DNA of 6,362 bases from the NCBI GenBank assembly GCA_013329615.1, contig DUKA01000238.1, positions 1-6,362 of the forward strand. Reading direction: 5' to 3'. The first letter of the stretch is position 1. The number at the start of each line of letters is the position of its first letter. The DNA is from Candidatus Bathyarchaeota archaeon (lineage in GTDB: Archaea; Thermoproteota; Bathyarchaeia; TCS64). The position numbers and the translations under genes were made by a program. Below the pieces are notes generated by a model. The model worked only from the letters and a program-made list of their open reading frames with translations, did not search any database and was not told where the DNA came from. Positions 6,299 through 6,362 of the stretch are shown piece by piece.

Positions 6299-6362
6299 CC
6301 CGCCTTAGCTCAATGGTAGAGCATTCGGCTGTAGCTTCCGCCCCGCGGGGCGGAAGCTACAG
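6299..6362 (+). tRNA. tRNA-Tyr(GTA), 5' half, running into intron-like sequence at the window edge
   Basis: The acceptor 5' strand is CCCGCCT (6299-6305), followed by T8-A9. The D arm is GCTC/GAGC (6308-6311, 6319-6322) with loop AATGGTA carrying the GG pair, then A26. The anticodon 5' stem is TTCGG (6324-6328) and the loop begins C-T-GTA-G, giving anticodon GTA at 6331-6333. C1 is typical of archaeal and eukaryotic tRNA-Tyr. After G37 (6334), where archaeal introns most often lie, the tRNA does not continue. Instead a GC-rich perfect inverted repeat follows to the last base of the window. The expected 3' stem CCGAA, the T arm and the acceptor 3' strand are outside the window or absent, so only the 5' half is certain. 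Confidence 0.8.
6329..6362. repeat. Perfect 34-base palindrome with no loop
   Basis: The first arm is ctgtagcttccgccccg (6329-6345). The next 17 bases are its exact reverse complement, up to the final base of the window. It starts at tRNA position 32, the first base of the anticodon loop. Had it gone on, the next bases would be those expected for the anticodon 3' stem. It could be a tRNA intron helix or a fold-back artefact at a contig end. Confidence 0.85.

Noticed and set aside
6298..6304. tRNA-His-like reading with an extra G at position -1
   Set aside because: Counting back from T8-A9 and the D stem puts base 1 at C6299, and the anticodon reads GTA (Tyr), not GTG.

Overview
The window reads as chromosomal DNA of a GC-rich archaeon, most likely from the TACK group (Crenarchaeota, Thaumarchaeota or relatives) and probably thermophilic. 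The evidence is an archaeal MCM helicase directly behind a GINS23-type subunit, an archaeal Ogg2 DNA glycosylase, an archaeal-type inositol-phosphate synthase, a tRNA-Tyr that begins with C1, and TATA boxes about 28 bases before the first genes of transcription units. No phage, transposon, CRISPR or plasmid hallmarks were seen. I do not see a new multi-gene system. The unusual material is broken or non-standard versions of known genes, plus a palindrome at the right edge.

Left part (1-1797, minus strand): the 5' two-fifths or so of an inositol-3-phosphate synthase gene runs off the left edge and appears to start at an ACG codon behind a good GGAGG site. Upstream of it is a class V (PLP) aminotransferase gene whose frame is kept over 394 codons but is interrupted by two in-frame stops (TAG at codon 81, TGA at codon 115). 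It has its own TATA box for what looks like a leaderless start.

Centre (1798-4379, minus strand): a two-gene replication operon, gins23 followed by mcm, with a one-base TAATG overlap. Together they encode two of the three parts of the archaeal CMG replicative helicase. The 129-base gap 4380-4508 is a divergent promoter region.

Right part (4509-6362, plus strand): an Ogg2-type 8-oxoguanine glycosylase/lyase overlaps by ATGA with mtnA (methylthioribose-1-phosphate isomerase). A strong TATA box then precedes the 5' half of tRNA-Tyr(GTA). From the first base of its anticodon loop the sequence becomes a perfect 34-base palindrome that ends exactly at the window edge. It may be intron material, a split-tRNA junction or a fold-back artefact at a contig end.

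First genes of units (the aminotransferase, ogg and the tRNA) have TATA boxes placed for leaderless or nearly leaderless transcripts. gins23 has a TATA box and a short leader carrying a Shine-Dalgarno site, mcm and mtnA are internal genes with such sites, and the inositol synthase also has one. There is no gene-free stretch longer than 300 bases.
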